Source: Streblospio benedicti (lineage: Eukaryota; Annelida; Polychaeta; Spionida; Spionidae). Taken from it: a stretch of DNA of 64,000 nt. Positions 1-30,049 of the stretch are shown here, piece by piece (positions within the stretch are counted from its first letter, which is position 1; each line of letters begins with the position of its first letter). Under the pieces are notes generated by a model. That model did not search any database, was not told the origin of the DNA, and saw only the letters and a list, made by a program, of their open reading frames with translations. Location: the NCBI GenBank assembly GCA_019095985.1, contig CM032669.1, positions 36,735,791 to 36,799,790 of the forward strand, in the 5' to 3' direction. The position numbers and the translations under genes were made by a program.

Positions 1-1618
1 TACGCACGAAGTCTGTAGGCTATGAACTCAACTCAGAATTCAGCACGATTTTCAGCAAAATGCACCGGATGACCCCGTGTTAGTACGGGTGACCCCGAAC
101 GAATGACGTACATCACGTTCAGATAACTACGTCACACGTACGTTGATAAACGTGGTGGTTGCACCTACTGTACTCAATTATGGATAACGTAACACTTTCA
201 TATCGGCTAAGGAGAAGTAATTACACAAATAAAAACAGTGATGCTTCTATTTCTCAAAGTTTACATAGAAATGTCAAGGTACATTTAACAGTTTAATGAG
301 GATACTAGCTGTCATTGTCCCATTGAATGTTGCCACTTGAAATCCCGTGGTCTGTCTGCGAATGTATGTTTATCAAAACGGGAATAGTTCAATGTTTAAG
401 GTTGTGGAGCTTATAAAACTGCGTAATTATTCTTACACCTATGTAAAATTTACTACTGAAACCGTTTTCATGCATAATAGATGATTATTTACAACATATC
501 TGAGTGAAAACGTTTAAAAAATTGGTTGTTTATTCCCGGGATCGGCAAAATATCTGCGTAGTTGACACCATCATTTATTCGTTTTCAAAGAAACACACTA
601 TATACGGAGCCGACCACGGAGCCCATGCAGCTTTCATAAGACTGCTGTCAAACACCTTATCTGTGATCCGCCATTTGATTTGAATTGTCATAAAAATATC
701 CCCGGCATGTCGTAATGCCCCGCTTTCTCCCGTGATATTTCCGTATATCGGTCGTTGCTAAAAGGCAGACCACCAAAAGAATGACGGCGATGTGCATTTT
801 CGTTTTGTCACAATGTACTAGGTTGGAAATCGAGTTTTAATAAATTAAGAATAGATAAGATGTTTTTATTGTGACAAAACTTAAACATTTTACTTATGAA
901 TATTAACAAAATTTGATACCATAGCAGCCTACCAGTCATCACTGTATGCCGGGGTATTGATGTTGAAAAAAAAATTAATTAATTAGCTCAAAAATGAATT
1001 TTTTATTATTTTCACGGGCCGGGGTATCAAAGCAAATTACAATAACCTTGCATGGCATCTGCTTTCTTGGTCGCAGTCATGAGTTTGGCCTCCTTCCCAC
1101 CCCGTTCAAAATATTTTGCTTCCACACAAAATGTTCGTCCCTTCCAGTGAAAAACTGTCCTTAACAATCAGTATGTGACCAGACTTTCGATATCATCAGT
1201 GTGTCCAAGACAGCAGAGACTGTTGAAAGCTTTACTTAGCGTAATTTGGTTTGATGTTTGTATCATCCTGATTAAAAACTATAATGATTACCTTTGACTA
1301 TGAAATTCAGGATAAATGAACTTCCATCAGAAGTATGATACTTCTTTTTTGATTGTTCAGTAAACCATTCATGTAGTCTAATGGCTTTGCAACATATATT
1401 GTTAGTCAATAAAATAATATTTAAAAAAGAATGTAGAAAATTGTACCACAATTTATGCCACAATCCAATATTGTTAAGGTATTTAAAATATGTTGACCAC
1501 GCTCGTTAGTCCACAATTCATCATTGCACAATGTTTTTTTTTTTAATTAATTGAATTTTTCATCAAACTTGCACACAAGTTTTTTTTTTAATCTATTTGA
1601 TCATATTTCCATAGTTGA
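1..1618. other. Intergenic DNA, no gene recognised
   Basis: No reading frame here looks like a conserved protein on either strand. A 13-bp inverted pair (GTTTTGTCACAAT at 802-814 and its complement at 868-880) could form a hairpin with a loop of about 53 nt. The stretch around 1304-1335 shares a motif (CAGGATAAATGAAC) with the repeats near 58540 and 58804, so part of this region is mobile-element debris. Confidence 0.5.
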
Positions 1619-2290
1619 ATCATGCCCATGGGGGTAAAATTGACCCTACCTCAGGGGTCCATCAAAATGTTGGGTCATTTTTCCTTCGATCTCGACCAAA
1701 TTTACACATGATGTACATGCCTATAATGATCACTCCAATTAATCCACTGGGATTGATCCTACGCCAGGGATTCAAAACTTTAGTATAAACCATAGCAGAG
1801 CATTTTTTTTATGAACAGGTATATAAAATGGTACATGAATGTGAATCAAACCATGTTTTCAAAACGATACATGATGCCTTGGAATCATGCCCCTGGGGGG
1901 AAATTGCCCTTGCCCCAGGGATCTATCAAAATGTTTTGATATCAACTGTAGCTGGGTCATTTTTCATTTGATTTTCACCAAATTTACACAAAATGTGTAT
2001 GCTGGAACCTGTATGCCTACATGATCATCATTCCATTCTTTAATCACATCCCTGGGGGTGAAATTGATCCCCACCCCAGGAGTCCATCAACAAATTTTTT
2101 TATGAACAACATGCATTTGAATCGCATTGTTTTCTAAACTATATGATAACTTGAAATCATGACCCTGAAACAAGATATACTGTACTATGACGCTAAAATC
2201 ATGCCCCTGGGGGGAAACTTGACCCCACCCAACAGGTCCATCAGAATATTTTAGTACATACCATAGCTGGGTTATTTTTCACTTGATTTT
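1619..2290. repeat. Degenerate tandem repeat, unit about 150 bp
   Basis: A module recurs at about 1619, 1740, 1881, 2040 and 2193. It consists of AATCATGCCCCTGGGGG, then a short AAATTGACCCC stretch, CCCCAGG, and GTCCATCAAAAT. Between modules there is a second shared piece (TAGCTGGGTCATTTTTCACT, then ATTTTCACCAAATTTACAC). Copies differ by many substitutions, so the array is old. Each unit holds near-palindromic C-runs and G-runs (CCCCTGGGGG). Confidence 0.8.
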
Positions 2291-2381
2291 CAACAATAAA
2301 TATACATGTTCATTTATTACAAAGAGACATCTGTATTTTTGTCATACATATGTCATAGGGACATGCAAAGCAAATGTCTCC

Positions 2382-3537
2382 TTAGATAAAATTAATCTTT
2401 ATATAATTTTTTTAAACATTTGACAAGTTGCTCCTTAAAATTAATGATTTTACAATTATTTGTATGCGTTTTGATGAAATATCAATACCGTACCCATTAA
2501 AATGTGGAAAGCCACATTGTCACTTCAAGGTCTCCCTTGCTACTTGGGGGGAAAAAAAAAGAGCATGCAGCCTCTATCACCTGAGGGTCGACAGCCAAAG
2601 TCAGCTGATCAGAAATACTTCATAAGGCTGATAAAATGTCACTGTTTTCAAATATGGTCTTTTGGTATATTCCATGAAAGCATATTAGAGAAATGATTAA
2701 TTATGAAGAAACTGAAGACTGCATTTAGATAAAATTAATCTTAATATATTTTTTTTAACCATTTGACATGTTGCTCCTTAAAATTTATGATTTTACAATT
2801 ATTTGATGGGTTTTGACTACCGTACCCATTAAAATGTGGACAGCCACATTGTCACTTCCATGTCTCCCTTGCTACTTGGGGGAGAAAAAAAAGAAGAGAG
2901 CACTGTATGGCATGCACGGTCATGCAGCCTCTATCACCCGAGGGTGGACAGCCAAAATCAGCTATCAGAAATACAGAAGGCTGATAAGATGTCACTGTTT
3001 TCAAACATGATTTTTTGGTATATTCCATGAAAGCATATTAGAGAAATGATTAATTATGAAGAAATTGAACACTACATTTAGATAAAAATGTATATATGAA
3101 GACTGCATTTAGATAAAATTAATCTTAATATATTTTTTAACCATTTGACATGTTGCTCCTTAAAATTAATGATTTTACAATTATTTGATGGGTTTTGACT
3201 ACCGTACCCATTAAAATGTGGACAGCCACATTGTCACTTCCATGTCTCCCTTGCTACTTGGGGGAGAAAAAAAAGAAGAGAGCACTGTATGGCATGCACG
3301 GTCATGCAGCCTCTATCACCCGAGGGTGGACAGCCAAAATCAGCTATCAGAAATACAGAAGGCTGATAAGATGTCACTGTTTTCAAACATGATTTTTTGA
3401 AGAAATACAGAAGGCTGATAAGATGTCACTGTTTTCAAACATGATTTTTTGGTATATTCCATGAAAGCATATTAGAGAAATGATTAATTATGAAGAAATT
3501 GAACACTACATTTAGATAAAAATGTATATATTCAAAT
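2382..3537. repeat. Three-copy tandem repeat, unit about 345-382 bp
   Basis: Units begin with TAGATAAAATTAATCTT at about 2382, 2726 and 3108. Copies two and three are nearly identical over about 350 bp and lie 382 bp apart. Copy one is more diverged and lacks an insertion of about 38 bp. Copy three also carries a local tandem duplication of about 51 bp (about 3348-3398 and 3400-3450). Short open frames of 60-65 codons recur once per unit and are products of the repeat, not genes. Confidence 0.9.
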
Positions 3538-4627
3538 GGCTAAGCAAGTACTACAAGTAATTACATAGGTTGTTAACATGAAAATGGTCTCTATTTAGTC
3601 TATGTACCTCAGCTATATACGGTAAGTTCTATGCATATATATTTTTTTATTATCAAATTGCCACATTAAAAATAACCAGACTGATGGTAATGTCATAGCA
3701 CAACGTAACCTGATTTCCTACTACATGTATAACCTTTCAAATTTTATGGACGCATGCTAGATCTAGAATAAATACTGTGTTTATGAGACTTAATTGGTAG
3801 TGATTACAGTTTTTGGTTCATAGTAAAAAAGCTGAAAATTTGTACAAAATTTATTTTGATTCAATAAATTACAATGAATGTATTCTTGTATTTTTGTTTA
3901 AATTTTAAACAAATGTTACAATAATTAATACAAGTTAAACCAATATGCAAGCCACAATTATATCCACTACTACTAAAATAGTCTTCAACAAAACAATTAT
4001 TCATGCTCTCATTGTTGTACTTGCAATATTGACACACTACTCCAAAAATGAATTTTAAAATGTTCATATGAACGGCAGATTTTCTTTCAGACTGATATTT
4101 AATAAATTTAATACAATAGATAAAAATAAATTTCAATGTTAAATGCCAACCTGAAAAAATATTCCAACATTCACATTATCAGAGATTTACAGCTCTGCAG
4201 TGTCTGCACAATGATATTCATTACAAAAACATTCTTACCTACAATTTAACATTGCCACGGAACCTTTATCAAACTTTTTAACAGCCACCTTTGTACCTTG
4301 AATCCACTTTTCCATACAAGTTTGACAAACAGCAATCACCCCTGTATCCCAGATTTGTTATCAATAATTGCCTGGTGCAATAGAAGTTTGTTAGTTATTG
4401 CAATAATTCAAATGTATGCTTCTAAATAAGTATCTATACAATTACTTTATTATTCTTTGACCATAAAGTTATCACCTGCTACAATTTAACAAGCTCATTT
4501 TTTTTCTCTCCTACATAACGCGTTTTACAGTCACTTGAGCATTTTGAGAATGCTTGTTTGAATCACGCACACAAAATCCAAATTATGTGAATGTAGATAG
4601 TGTATCCAGTTCCTGATAAGAACAGCA
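3538..4627 (-). other. Helicase 3' UTR and downstream spacer
   Basis: This stretch lies downstream of the helicase stop codon at 4628-4630. On the minus strand, AATAAA hexamers occur at 4451-4446 (about 180 nt past the stop) and 3855-3850 (about 775 nt past it). Either could end the transcript. No other gene is visible. Confidence 0.5.
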
Positions 4628-21988
<17,361 letters not shown>

Positions 21989-23599
21989 CGTGTGATGTAT
22001 TAATGTAACAGTATATATCAATTTATAGCACAAAAGTAAGTCTACAGCAAAATATTAAAAGAAAAGAATTGGATAGCCGTTTGAGTCAGCGTGCTAAATA
22101 CCGGAAATGCTAGTGATTATGCAAATCATAAAGTAGTCCGGTTTTTAGGCATTTAACTATTTTAGACATCATAGTATTGAATTATTGCATAAAACGATAC
22201 ATCTTTCCATGTTTATTAATCGACGCAAGGAAATTTAATTGCTTTGTAGGCAAACGATAGCTATTTACAAGCTATTTGGAACTACTTTATTACGTTCGAA
22301 ATGATTGGACGTTTGGTATATATATTTTTAAAATTTCATTCGATTATTTTTCCTCAAATGATACGTAAAGCATGTGAAAGCGACCTGTAATATATTTACA
22401 AATTTTAAGGGCAAAAACATCGTTCACGTCTTTCCATTCATTTCAAGGTGTAAGTAGCTTATGCAGTATTCTAAACATTATCTTCACAAAGAAGAATGAC
22501 TGGTTTGTTGGCTTGTCTTACAATTTTCACTCTCATAAAAAGATAATATTTTCTGGGGGTCTGCAGGAAACTAGACTAGTCTTTATATTGTTTTTGCTTT
22601 ACTTGTACAACATCCAGCATTCATTGCTATTCCTGTTAAAACCGTAGTGTACAACCTAACATGTCCCTACAAACTATTAACAAAAGCTTCCTCACAACTG
22701 TATGTAAGAAAAAAACATTTCTGAATCGACAATATTTCACCAACCATCATGGAGTCTTCTGTTTAAGTTTTTAAAAACCCATGTTTTTCTAGTCCTACGT
22801 ACGGAGCGCCGCCCCAGTTCTCCAGCAATATGTATAAATATATGTTAAAAAACTAAGTGATGTGCCCCTAGTTTTACTGGGTCGGGAACTCGTGTAATTC
22901 AAAGGAAATTTTCAAAGGAAAAAATATGATAACTGGCGATTATTGGCAATCATTCCATGCTGTATACATTTTGTCATTTACAAACGCTAAATAAGTCTAA
23001 AGAAGCAATGAGAACAAAATAATGCCTTTTAACATTGACATGAGTTTCTTGACTCTAGACCAAAACAACTTTAATATGCTCCTCAATAAATTTTGCGTTT
23101 AACATATCAAACGTAAATAACATCCGAAGCGTTGTAAAATCGATACTACTTTCTCTGCAGGAAACTTGGCAAGGAAAACTCCCGCAGTAAAAATAAACAT
23201 AAAAATTTCAAAAGTATCATAATGTCAGAAGATTTGCTTTGCATTTCTACATATAGGTTGAAAAATAGATTCTGGATAACTATACATTATTACTGTGGTA
23301 GCATATAGGTTTCAGAAATGAGTAAACTCGATTATTCTTGCAAACCGAAAGATATGTGAACGACCAGTAGATCACTCCTTCCTTTAAAACTTTTATGCCA
23401 TTAAAAGGTATAAAGTATTTTCCATTTTGAAGGTTTATGTAAATACTAGCAGGCCCATCATTGTAATACTTAAACGTCATACACTAATATCCTCCGCCCG
23501 CACAGTAAGGGATCGTTCACAAATTACGTCACCTTTTTGGCCTTAACTATCCCCACCCCCACCCCTTGTCACCTTTCGTCATCTTTGCAATACACCCCC
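21989..23599. promoter_or_regulatory. Head-to-head spacer between helicase and EXOSC5
   Basis: The start codons are 1.79 kb apart and divergent, so both promoters should lie here. Near the helicase end are an ETS-like CCGGAA (22101-22106) and a perfect octamer ATGCAAAT (22119-22126). These are candidate sites only. No coding exon is visible. An upstream untranslated exon for EXOSC5 is expected, because its coding exon is preceded by a strong splice acceptor. Confidence 0.45.
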
Positions 23600-23753
23600 C
23601 AAGTAGTTGGTCTATAGAGAAGCAAGCATATGAGTTGAGAAAGATATCTTGTGGCAAGGATGCCAATGACCTGGTCACTGGTGTAGATGTAAAGTTGCTA
23701 GAGCACGACAAAGTGAATTGCGACTGTAAATAAGCACATTTACATTTACATTG
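23600..23753 (+). mobile_element. SINE 3' portion abutting EXOSC5
   Basis: It resembles the tails of the SINEs at 51051 and 53728: GAGTTGAGAAAGATATC, AAGGATGCCAATGACCTGGT, GTAAAGTTGCTAGAGCACGA and a terminal CATTTACATTTACA. The tRNA-like head is absent. It ends only about 10 bases before the pyrimidine tract of the EXOSC5 splice acceptor. Confidence 0.7.
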
Positions 23754-23780
23754 CTGTGTTGTTGTTTTTTCCAGAATAAC

Positions 23781-24461
23781 ATGAAATTTGAAGCAATGGC
23801 TTTAGACATAAAAAAACAGCACCATACAAGAGACTTGTCTTGCGAAGTGGGTATTTTATCCCAATCAGATGGTTCAGCAAATGTCTATCATGGTGACACA
23901 TCTGTACTCGCTGCTGTTTATGGTCCAACCACAGTGAGAATAAATAAAGAATTGATTGATAAAGCTACTGTTGACGTATTGTTCAAAAGTAAGATTGGAC
24001 TTCCTACATGTAGTGACAAGTATCAGCAAGAATTTGTACGGGATTCATGTGAAAGTGCCATTATTGCATCCCTTCATCCAAGAACTGCTATCAATATTAT
24101 TATCCAAGAAATGCATGACAGTGGATCACTATTGGCATGTAGCATTAATGCAGCATTTTTGGCATTACTTGATGCCGGCATTCCATTACAATTCACAGTG
24201 GCTGCAATAAGCTGTGCAGTTGATGCTGAGGGTGATATTGTTCTTGATCCCATGTTGAGGCAAGAAACGTCCGCAAAAGCAGTTTTCACATTTGCATTTG
24301 ACAGTAAATCTAAGAATTTGATAACAAGCAACTCTACTGGCGTGTTTACTAAAGATAAATATATGGAATGTTTAGTGCTATGTAGAGAGGCTGCAACTCA
24401 AGTGTTCAATTTTTACAGAGAGTCAATTACACGCAAAGTATCAAAGACTTTAAATTGTTGA
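23781..24461 (+). CDS. EXOSC5: Exosome complex component EXOSC5 (Rrp46)
   Basis: This is an RNase PH-fold subunit of the six-member ring of the RNA exosome, which processes and degrades RNA in nucleus and cytoplasm. In animals the ring is non-catalytic. The 226-residue protein is about the length of human EXOSC5 (235). Family blocks in order: DLSCEVGILSQSDGSANVYH-GDTSVLAAVYGP (about 19-50), KIGLP (about 70), FVRDSCESAIIASLHPRTAI (about 84), DSGSLLACSINAAFLALLDAG (about 113) and a C-terminal FYRESITRK. The start chosen is the first ATG after a strong acceptor (TTGTTGTTTTTTCCAG ending 23774), with A at -3. The ATG at 23751 lies upstream of the acceptor and inside SINE-like sequence. A poly(A) signal AATAAA follows at 24491. 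The coding region has no intron. Confidence 0.95.
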   Translation: MKFEAMALDIKKQHHTRDLSCEVGILSQSDGSANVYHGDTSVLAAVYGPTTVRINKELIDKATVDVLFKSKIGLPTCSDKYQQEFVRDSCESAIIASLHPRTAINIIIQEMHDSGSLLACSINAAFLALLDAGIPLQFTVAAISCAVDAEGDIVLDPMLRQETSAKAVFTFAFDSKSKNLITSNSTGVFTKDKYMECLVLCREAATQVFNFYRESITRKVSKTLNC

Positions 24462-24490
24462 TGATTTTTATTTCACCTATGCTATGTAAA

Positions 24491-24496
24491 AATAAA
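24491..24496 (+). terminator. EXOSC5 polyadenylation signal
   Basis: AATAAA lies 30 nt past the EXOSC5 stop codon. A second AATAAA occurs near 24793 and could give a longer 3' UTR. Confidence 0.6.
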
Positions 24497-25047
24497 AGTA
24501 ATACTGAATTACTTCTTCACGTCTCAAGTAAGTATTTTAACAATGTACATATGTATATCATGTTTATTTGCAAAAGTTGTACAATAGTTTTATTAAAAGA
24601 ATTGAAATTTAGTATTTAGACAAAACTATTGCATTTAGTTTCTATTTTCTTGCTTTGTATAGATACTTAAAATTAATGTTAAGTAATATTTTGCAGAATA
24701 TTTTCATAATTTGTGTAAAAATTATTTTCAAATTTGTGGGTGTTTACATATAAAAGCTTGATATACAGTTATACACATATTTTTTAATCCCTGAATAAAG
24801 ATGTAATAATGCGATCAAAATATTATTAAGATATGGGTCTCTAAAGAAATAAAACAAACACTGTTTTAAAGTATTCATGTTCTATTACAAAAGTACATAT
24901 ATGTGATGTTTACACGAAACAGGCTGTAAAATAAAACATCTTAATTGGATGTATCAATTACATTTATATATTGAAAGTTAGGCCAATTATTTGGTTTGCA
25001 GAACTTAAGTTGACACATATATTGACACATGTGTATATATATGTATG

Positions 25048-25440
<393 letters not shown>

Positions 25441-25502
25441 TATACTTGGCTCCCCTTATGGTTGAGCTCTTTTTACATGTGTGATAATATATAAACATAA
25501 GA

Positions 25503-25505
<3 letters not shown>

Positions 25506-25575
<70 letters not shown>
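25506..25575. repeat. (AT)n microsatellite, about 68 bp
   Basis: A second pure AT run, on the other side of the fold-back element. A shorter one lies at about 25752-25772. Confidence 0.95.
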
Positions 25576-25578
<3 letters not shown>

Positions 25579-25969
25579 GGTACTATAATTTTATACTCAT
25601 AATATAACACATTATTTCTATTCTATTAAAAGTATTCCTAAGTCCTTACAATCTTAGTGACAGGACAGCTAATGAACTAGCATAATTCAAAATTACTGCT
25701 GTTAAGAAATGGTAACTATGTTAATAAAAAGCCAACCATACAATATGATATTGATATATATATATATATATATTTGTTAATTGGGAATCGTAAAATATGA
25801 GAAAACCTCTTGTACAAAAACTCATTCTCACAGGTCAGTCGTGGCATCTGAAAAAAGCAAGTTTTGTGATTTATGTATTAATTTCTGTAATGATAGTTAA
25901 TATATTTATAATTGTAATCATCTCTATGTAGTCTATAGCAAGCAAGTTCCTACCACTGTATTGACAGAG

Positions 25970-26095
25970 GTGAAGATAGGTTTTTCAACCCTAAACTTCC
26001 ATTTTACTACATCAAGTGACCCTAACGGGACTCTAACTCACAACCACAAGGTTGTGAGACCAGCATGATTCCATCATCCCAAGTTATTATGTTTC
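25970..26095 (-). mobile_element. Possible tRNA-derived SINE fragment
   Basis: Read on the minus strand, a tRNA-like stretch has a B-box-like GAGTTAGAGTCCC. The match is weak, no clear A box or tail is seen, and it may be chance. Confidence 0.3.
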
Positions 26096-26289
26096 TTCAA
26101 TGTAAACTAACAGTTGATCATTTTATATGACAGGGTTGTTTTGTCAAGCCTCAACATGGACATAGTTGATGCCATAGATACCAAAGTATGAAGTCATGAA
26201 AGAATTACTAGTTTCTAATATTGACTTGTAATATAAGAGATGAATAACATTTTTATTCAATAATCTCTTTTTAAAGTACACATGTACTG

Positions 26290-26585
26290 CTATGCTGGTG
26301 TCTTAACTGAAGACCGTAACTCGCGACTTTGTTTTAGTAATCATGCGACCTAATCCTCATGTTAGGAATATTCAAAATGTTTGACTGTCTCACAGTAACT
26401 GAAAAAATGCCATTTTCATGTAAGTGTTCGCTAAAATGTAAACCAATCAGAATATTAAAAATTACAATGTAGATTTGGCAACAAAATAGCATATCATTCC
26501 TATAATTCTTATTTTGATATTTAATACCATATTTTCGTTATGATAGAAAAATGTTATTCCATGAACTTGCTGTCAGGACATAAGT
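26290..26585. mobile_element. MITE family M, partial copy
   Basis: It shares long blocks with 39051-39352 and 51001-51590: ATGTAAACCAATCAGAA, TAGCATATCATTCCTATAAT, and ATGTTATTCCATGAACTTGCTGTCAG split by a few changes. One terminal repeat (the TCCATGAAC...CTGTCAG end) is well kept and the other end is diverged. Confidence 0.65.
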
Positions 26586-27124
26586 ATATACTTTTTCACT
26601 TCACATTATGAAATAGCTGACACAGTCCCACACAATTACAAGTTAAATATTTTCGCCAATATTCTATAGCTTCATTTGTATGTGAATCAAACGGAAAGCT
26701 GATTTTGATTAGTTGGATTTATGTAGGTTTGCATTGTGGATTATTTTTAATTTGATTTATTTTATCACTGATATGGTATAAAAACAATACTAGTAGTATA
26801 TATTAGTAACTGATATACAGGCCCCATCAATCACCTTTACAAATACTATACTAAGTCTGCCATGGTTTTTATTGTAATGCTAACTGAATTAGCCAATCAA
26901 ATCAAATCTTCATTCAGTGAATTAAAAACAACTTCATGATCGATTTACGGACAAATGAAGCTGTAGAATATTGGTGAAAATATTGAAATTGTAATTTCTT
27001 AGGACCATCCGCTTAGTTTAAAAATGTGAAGTAATAAAGTATACCAGTATATTCTGGAGCATAATCCTAAGTCTAAACCATAAGTCTAAAATGGATGCCC
27101 TGGCTCCCAGGTCTCTGTGCCTAT

Positions 27125-27245
27125 TAGTTACCCTTTTATAGAATAGGAGTAATGTGTATGGCATAGTGTACGTCATAGAATTATACATACCACACACCCT
27201 CCCATGATGCTGGGGCCCATGGTCTAAAAGTCTTTGCTCAACTTG
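27125..27245. mobile_element. Half copy of the 40876 palindromic element
   Basis: It matches the right arm of the palindrome at 40876-41099: GTAATGTGTATGGCATAGTG, then CATACCACACACCCTCCC and ATGATGCTGGGGCCCATG. Only one arm is clear here. Confidence 0.6.
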
Positions 27246-29383
27246 GTACACAAGCTTGAATTTAGCAATATTTTGTATGAAAACAACCACATCCTTAAAA
27301 GCAGGCGGAAGTTGGAACAGGTTCTAATCTCTTTAACCCACCCCAATGAAGCATCCTATGAATTTTTATGGCAATGTCTTCAATAGATTTTAATCAACTT
27401 TGCTCACACACCAAAACAAATAAATAGTATATATAAAATCTTGAATCCTTAATAACATTCTCAAATTTAGGTCAAACTTAATAAAAATTAAAATCTGAGA
27501 TACTTTTTTCCTTTAATTCAACACATTCAGTAGGCTATGGCTATATAAACGTTTCCATACAGTGAACCTGTTTCTTGTGATGCTGATGATGACAGACGCA
27601 GCCTAAAACGCCTCCTTCCAGAATGGGGGAGATTAAATTATTGAGAAATTAGAAAAGGAGAAACGAAATGTTCATCATTAACTTTATTCTTTGTAAAATA
27701 TGATAATTACCTGTGACCATATAACAAATTGTTAAGACTATTTTGCAATAACTATTTACATATTCACAATTTTCACAGTAGGATTTCACATCTAGCAAAT
27801 ACAATCATTCAATTTCATTGGACATGTTATTCAACACAGCAAAACAAAGATGGGACCAAAAATACCTAAAGTGATGTCTATCTTAAAGGGTTATAAGGTT
27901 TCGAATGTGGTATTCAATATCACACATCAAGGAAATGTGAGAATCAAACATGTGCAATGAAAAAAAAATAGCATCACTATTTAAGAGAAATTCTTAGCTT
28001 CGCTGTTAGGACTGTTATCACAGTTATTTTTCACTATCAGAAGTTGAATTACTTATTAATTTCATCTAATAATCAAAACTACGTCATATAATTTAAAAAA
28101 TATGATTCAGCTTAATTCATATTTCAAGAAAATCTACATGATCAATCAGTTCCTCATAAACCATTGCACAGACCAGAATACATTTTTGTAATTTGACACT
28201 AATATAGACTATCAATTTATCCATTCAATCGATGTACACAAAAATTCTAATGATTTCATGAAAGCAAATAAAAAGAAGAAAAAAGATAGAAAAAAAAGTT
28301 ATCAATGTAAGTTCACTTGCAGTCAACTTTCACCAATGACAAGCAAAAATATGTACCCAGTTCCCACTTACCACAAGTCAAAGCATGTTCATATTTATTA
28401 CAGGTCAGTGCCAATAAGTCATGATAATATGGATAGCATATTGGAAAAAACAACTACACATAATACATTTAGCTTTTATCTAACTCTGAATACATGTATT
28501 AGTAGGGTCTGGTTTGCAGTGGTACATCACTAAGCTGTTAACACTTTATTCAATAACTATGTAGTAGTTTTGTATACAATGCTATCACAACTATTACGGT
28601 ATTACGATTTAGGATACAGACTGGTGAAAAATGAATGTGAGAAATGTGTTCCTGTGAAAGACCAGGTTATTACATACAACGCTTCTAGCCTGTACTTATA
28701 TTAGTGGATGCAAAATTGGTAAAATTTCAGGAAACTTAAAAATAAATTGCTAATTACATGAGGGTGGGGCATATGATGCATGCTGTAAGTACACTAAACC
28801 CTTCCCTGGAGTTTGGAAAAAGTTTCATATATGATCCAATATATCCATATAATGTCTTAAATACATTTCTCCTTATCCTTATTCAAACTTTAACTGATAG
28901 AATATATAAGCAGTACTGGCATGTGACTTCATAGCACTGACGTGTAAATATTATTAATACTTTAATAGAGGCACATCATGATCATTCACACATAGGTTTT
29001 GCGCTTTTGCACATTAACATATTCAGGTTTATATATATATATATGTATAGCTATTAAGAAATTCATACTAGCATTCTTTACATAGCGTATATATAGACAA
29101 CTTCTTAGACTTAGCGTAACTTAAAAAAAATACAACAAATACAAAACAATAATAAAACATGCACATTCTGATTAAATCATTTTAAATGATAATAATAAAA
29201 AAAAAAAGAATAACAGCACTATTATGCCATTACTCAATTTTTTCTTCACTATCTTAATTGCAATGTGACATTTCCTAAATGTCTATGATTGGTTTAATAG
29301 AATAAAGCATTAACAAAGCAATCATGACAGTAAAAATATTGCAACTGGTATGACTTGAGAGAGGGGGGGGGGGGAAAGCAAGC

Positions 29384-30049
29384 TCAAAGGTAAGTTTTCT
29401 CAATAACTGATGGTGAGGATTGCGCACCTTTGCTCTCCAACCTTTCCCTGGTAACAGGAGCATCCAACTGCACCTCTCTTGACTTATCACTAGACATATC
29501 ACTTCGCGAACTGTGGCCTCTTCGTGGAGGAGCAGGTGGGCGGGAGGGAGGCTTTACAGGGTGAGCATCTTTACCACCTGATGTCGGTCCAGTCTCTTTA
29601 GCAATAGCTTCCTTGACCCCACTTAAATCTGGATACAACTTTGTTTGTGCAGATTGTTCTTGGCCAATTTTTTCTAGACTACCAGAACTTGCATTTTTTT
29701 CTATTGTATTAGCAGAAATGGGTGGAGTGACCACTCTTTCGAGAGACCCAGGATTGCTGTCAGCTGGAGGAGGAATATTTCTATCTAAGCTATTGTGATT
29801 TGGCCTTGATGGTTTTTCTGGCTTTTTCGGCCTTTCCAAAGTACCGCCACTTGAAGAAAGTCTATCCGTAGGTCTGGGAGGTGGTGGTTCAGAAGGCCGG
29901 TCATGCCTGGGACTTAAGGGCTTCTCAGCCACACTGGGTTTATGAGAAGAGGGGTTTGGACTGACTGGTCTTGCTGGAGGAGCAGCATGAGGTCTTTCTT
30001 TTTTGGTATTCAAATTAGACCCGTCTCCTGAATCTGATGTCACCTGTAT
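29384..30049 (-). CDS. ARHGAP17-like: RhoGAP last exon: proline-rich tail and PDZ ligand
   Basis: 221 residues of disordered, Pro/Ser/Arg-rich sequence with polyproline pieces (SEPPPPRPTDR, PVKPPSRPPAPPRRGH). It ends VIEKTYL, a class I PDZ-binding pattern (Thr at -2, Leu at 0), as the vertebrate proteins end in ESTAL. Two acceptors six bases apart (TAG then ACAG) would add or drop Ile-Gln. Confidence 0.9.
   Translation of the reverse strand: MQVTSDSGDGSNLNTKKERPHAAPPARPVSPNPSSHKPSVAEKPLSPRHDRPSEPPPPRPTDRLSSSGGTLERPKKPEKPSRPNHNSLDRNIPPPADSNPGSLERVVTPPISANTIEKNASSGSLEKIGQEQSAQTKLYPDLSGVKEAIAKETGPTSGGKDAHPVKPPSRPPAPPRRGHSSRSDMSSDKSREVQLDAPVTRERLESKGAQSSPSVIEKTYL

Noticed and set aside
2428-3400. 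Repeated 60-65-codon frames in the tandem repeat
   Set aside because: They recur with the repeat unit in two overlapping frames and have no domain; they are by-products of the repeat.
21989-22033. Upstream in-frame ATG for the helicase
   Set aside because: The extra 15 residues are hydrophobic and unlike the SR-repeat start; 21988 has a better context.
23751-23780. Earlier ATG of the EXOSC5 frame
   Set aside because: It lies before a strong splice acceptor and in SINE-derived sequence.
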